A DNA stretch of 5,816 bases from Clostridia bacterium (GTDB lineage: Bacteria; Bacillota; Clostridia; Lachnospirales; CAG-274). The stretch covers positions 1 to 5,816 of the forward strand of contig JAUNPM010000109.1 in the NCBI GenBank assembly GCA_030536675.1, in the 5' to 3' direction. The notes beneath the pieces are model-generated. The model ran no database searches and was not told where the DNA came from. It saw only the letters and a list, made by a program, of their open reading frames with translations. Position numbers and translations under genes: made by a program. Positions 5,764 to 5,816 of this stretch are shown piece by piece (position 1 is the first letter of the stretch; every line of letters starts with the position of its first letter).

Positions 5764-5816
5764 AATTTCTCTCCTGTCTATCTAAAATCCGAAAAACTGT
5801 ATCCCAAATCTATAAT
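5764..5816 (-). other. Short upstream region of the flavoprotein gene
   Basis: These 53 bases hold the Shine-Dalgarno sequence (GGAGAG, 5774-5769) and AT-rich sequence. A TATAGA at the right edge could be a -10 element, but any -35 would lie outside the window. I see no coding frame or hairpin here. Confidence 0.4.

Overview
The window is AT-rich and carries four genes, all on the minus strand. They have strong GGAGG-type ribosome binding sites, compact spacing, a Rho-independent terminator and sigma-A-like promoters. This style, together with a secreted pectate lyase that has Thr/Ser/Glu linkers and a dockerin, suggests a gut or rumen pectin-degrading Clostridium-class Firmicute, probably Lachnospiraceae (Lachnospira/Eubacterium eligens-like). 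That placement is inference from gene style and domain architecture, not from a marker gene.

In order of transcription (right to left): (1) 5763-4915, a short thioredoxin-reductase-like flavoprotein with a CAVC redox pair but no recognisable NADPH-specificity motif. (2) A 167-base gap with a weak candidate terminator, a plausible promoter for the next gene and two small inverted repeats. (3) 4747-1685, a 1020-residue secreted multidomain polysaccharide lyase family 1 (PL1) pectate lyase: signal peptide, fibronectin-III-like domain, right-handed beta-helix catalytic domain, beta-rich carbohydrate-binding-like domain, repetitive linker, internal type I dockerin, second linker and a C-terminal beta-rich domain. 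(4) A strong hairpin terminator at 1623-1666. (5) A well-formed extended -10 promoter at 1593-1621, which leads into a two-gene unit: a CobS-like membrane protein (1560-877, GTG start) and a CbiB-like membrane protein (848 to beyond position 1, 3' end missing).

The pectate lyase is a stand-alone transcription unit that would act outside the cell on homogalacturonan. The flavoprotein is a cytoplasmic redox enzyme with no evident link to it. The most unusual content is the CobS/CbiB pair. Both proteins are recognisable at fold level, are uninterrupted and have good translation signals. Both have also lost several residues that are normally near-invariant in the cobamide lower-loop enzymes, and the CobS-like protein lacks a segment of about 25 residues after its metal-binding motif. 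This could be a repurposed pair of cobamide-enzyme paralogues or the early decay of the pathway. Motif comparisons rest on remembered family consensus, not on a search.
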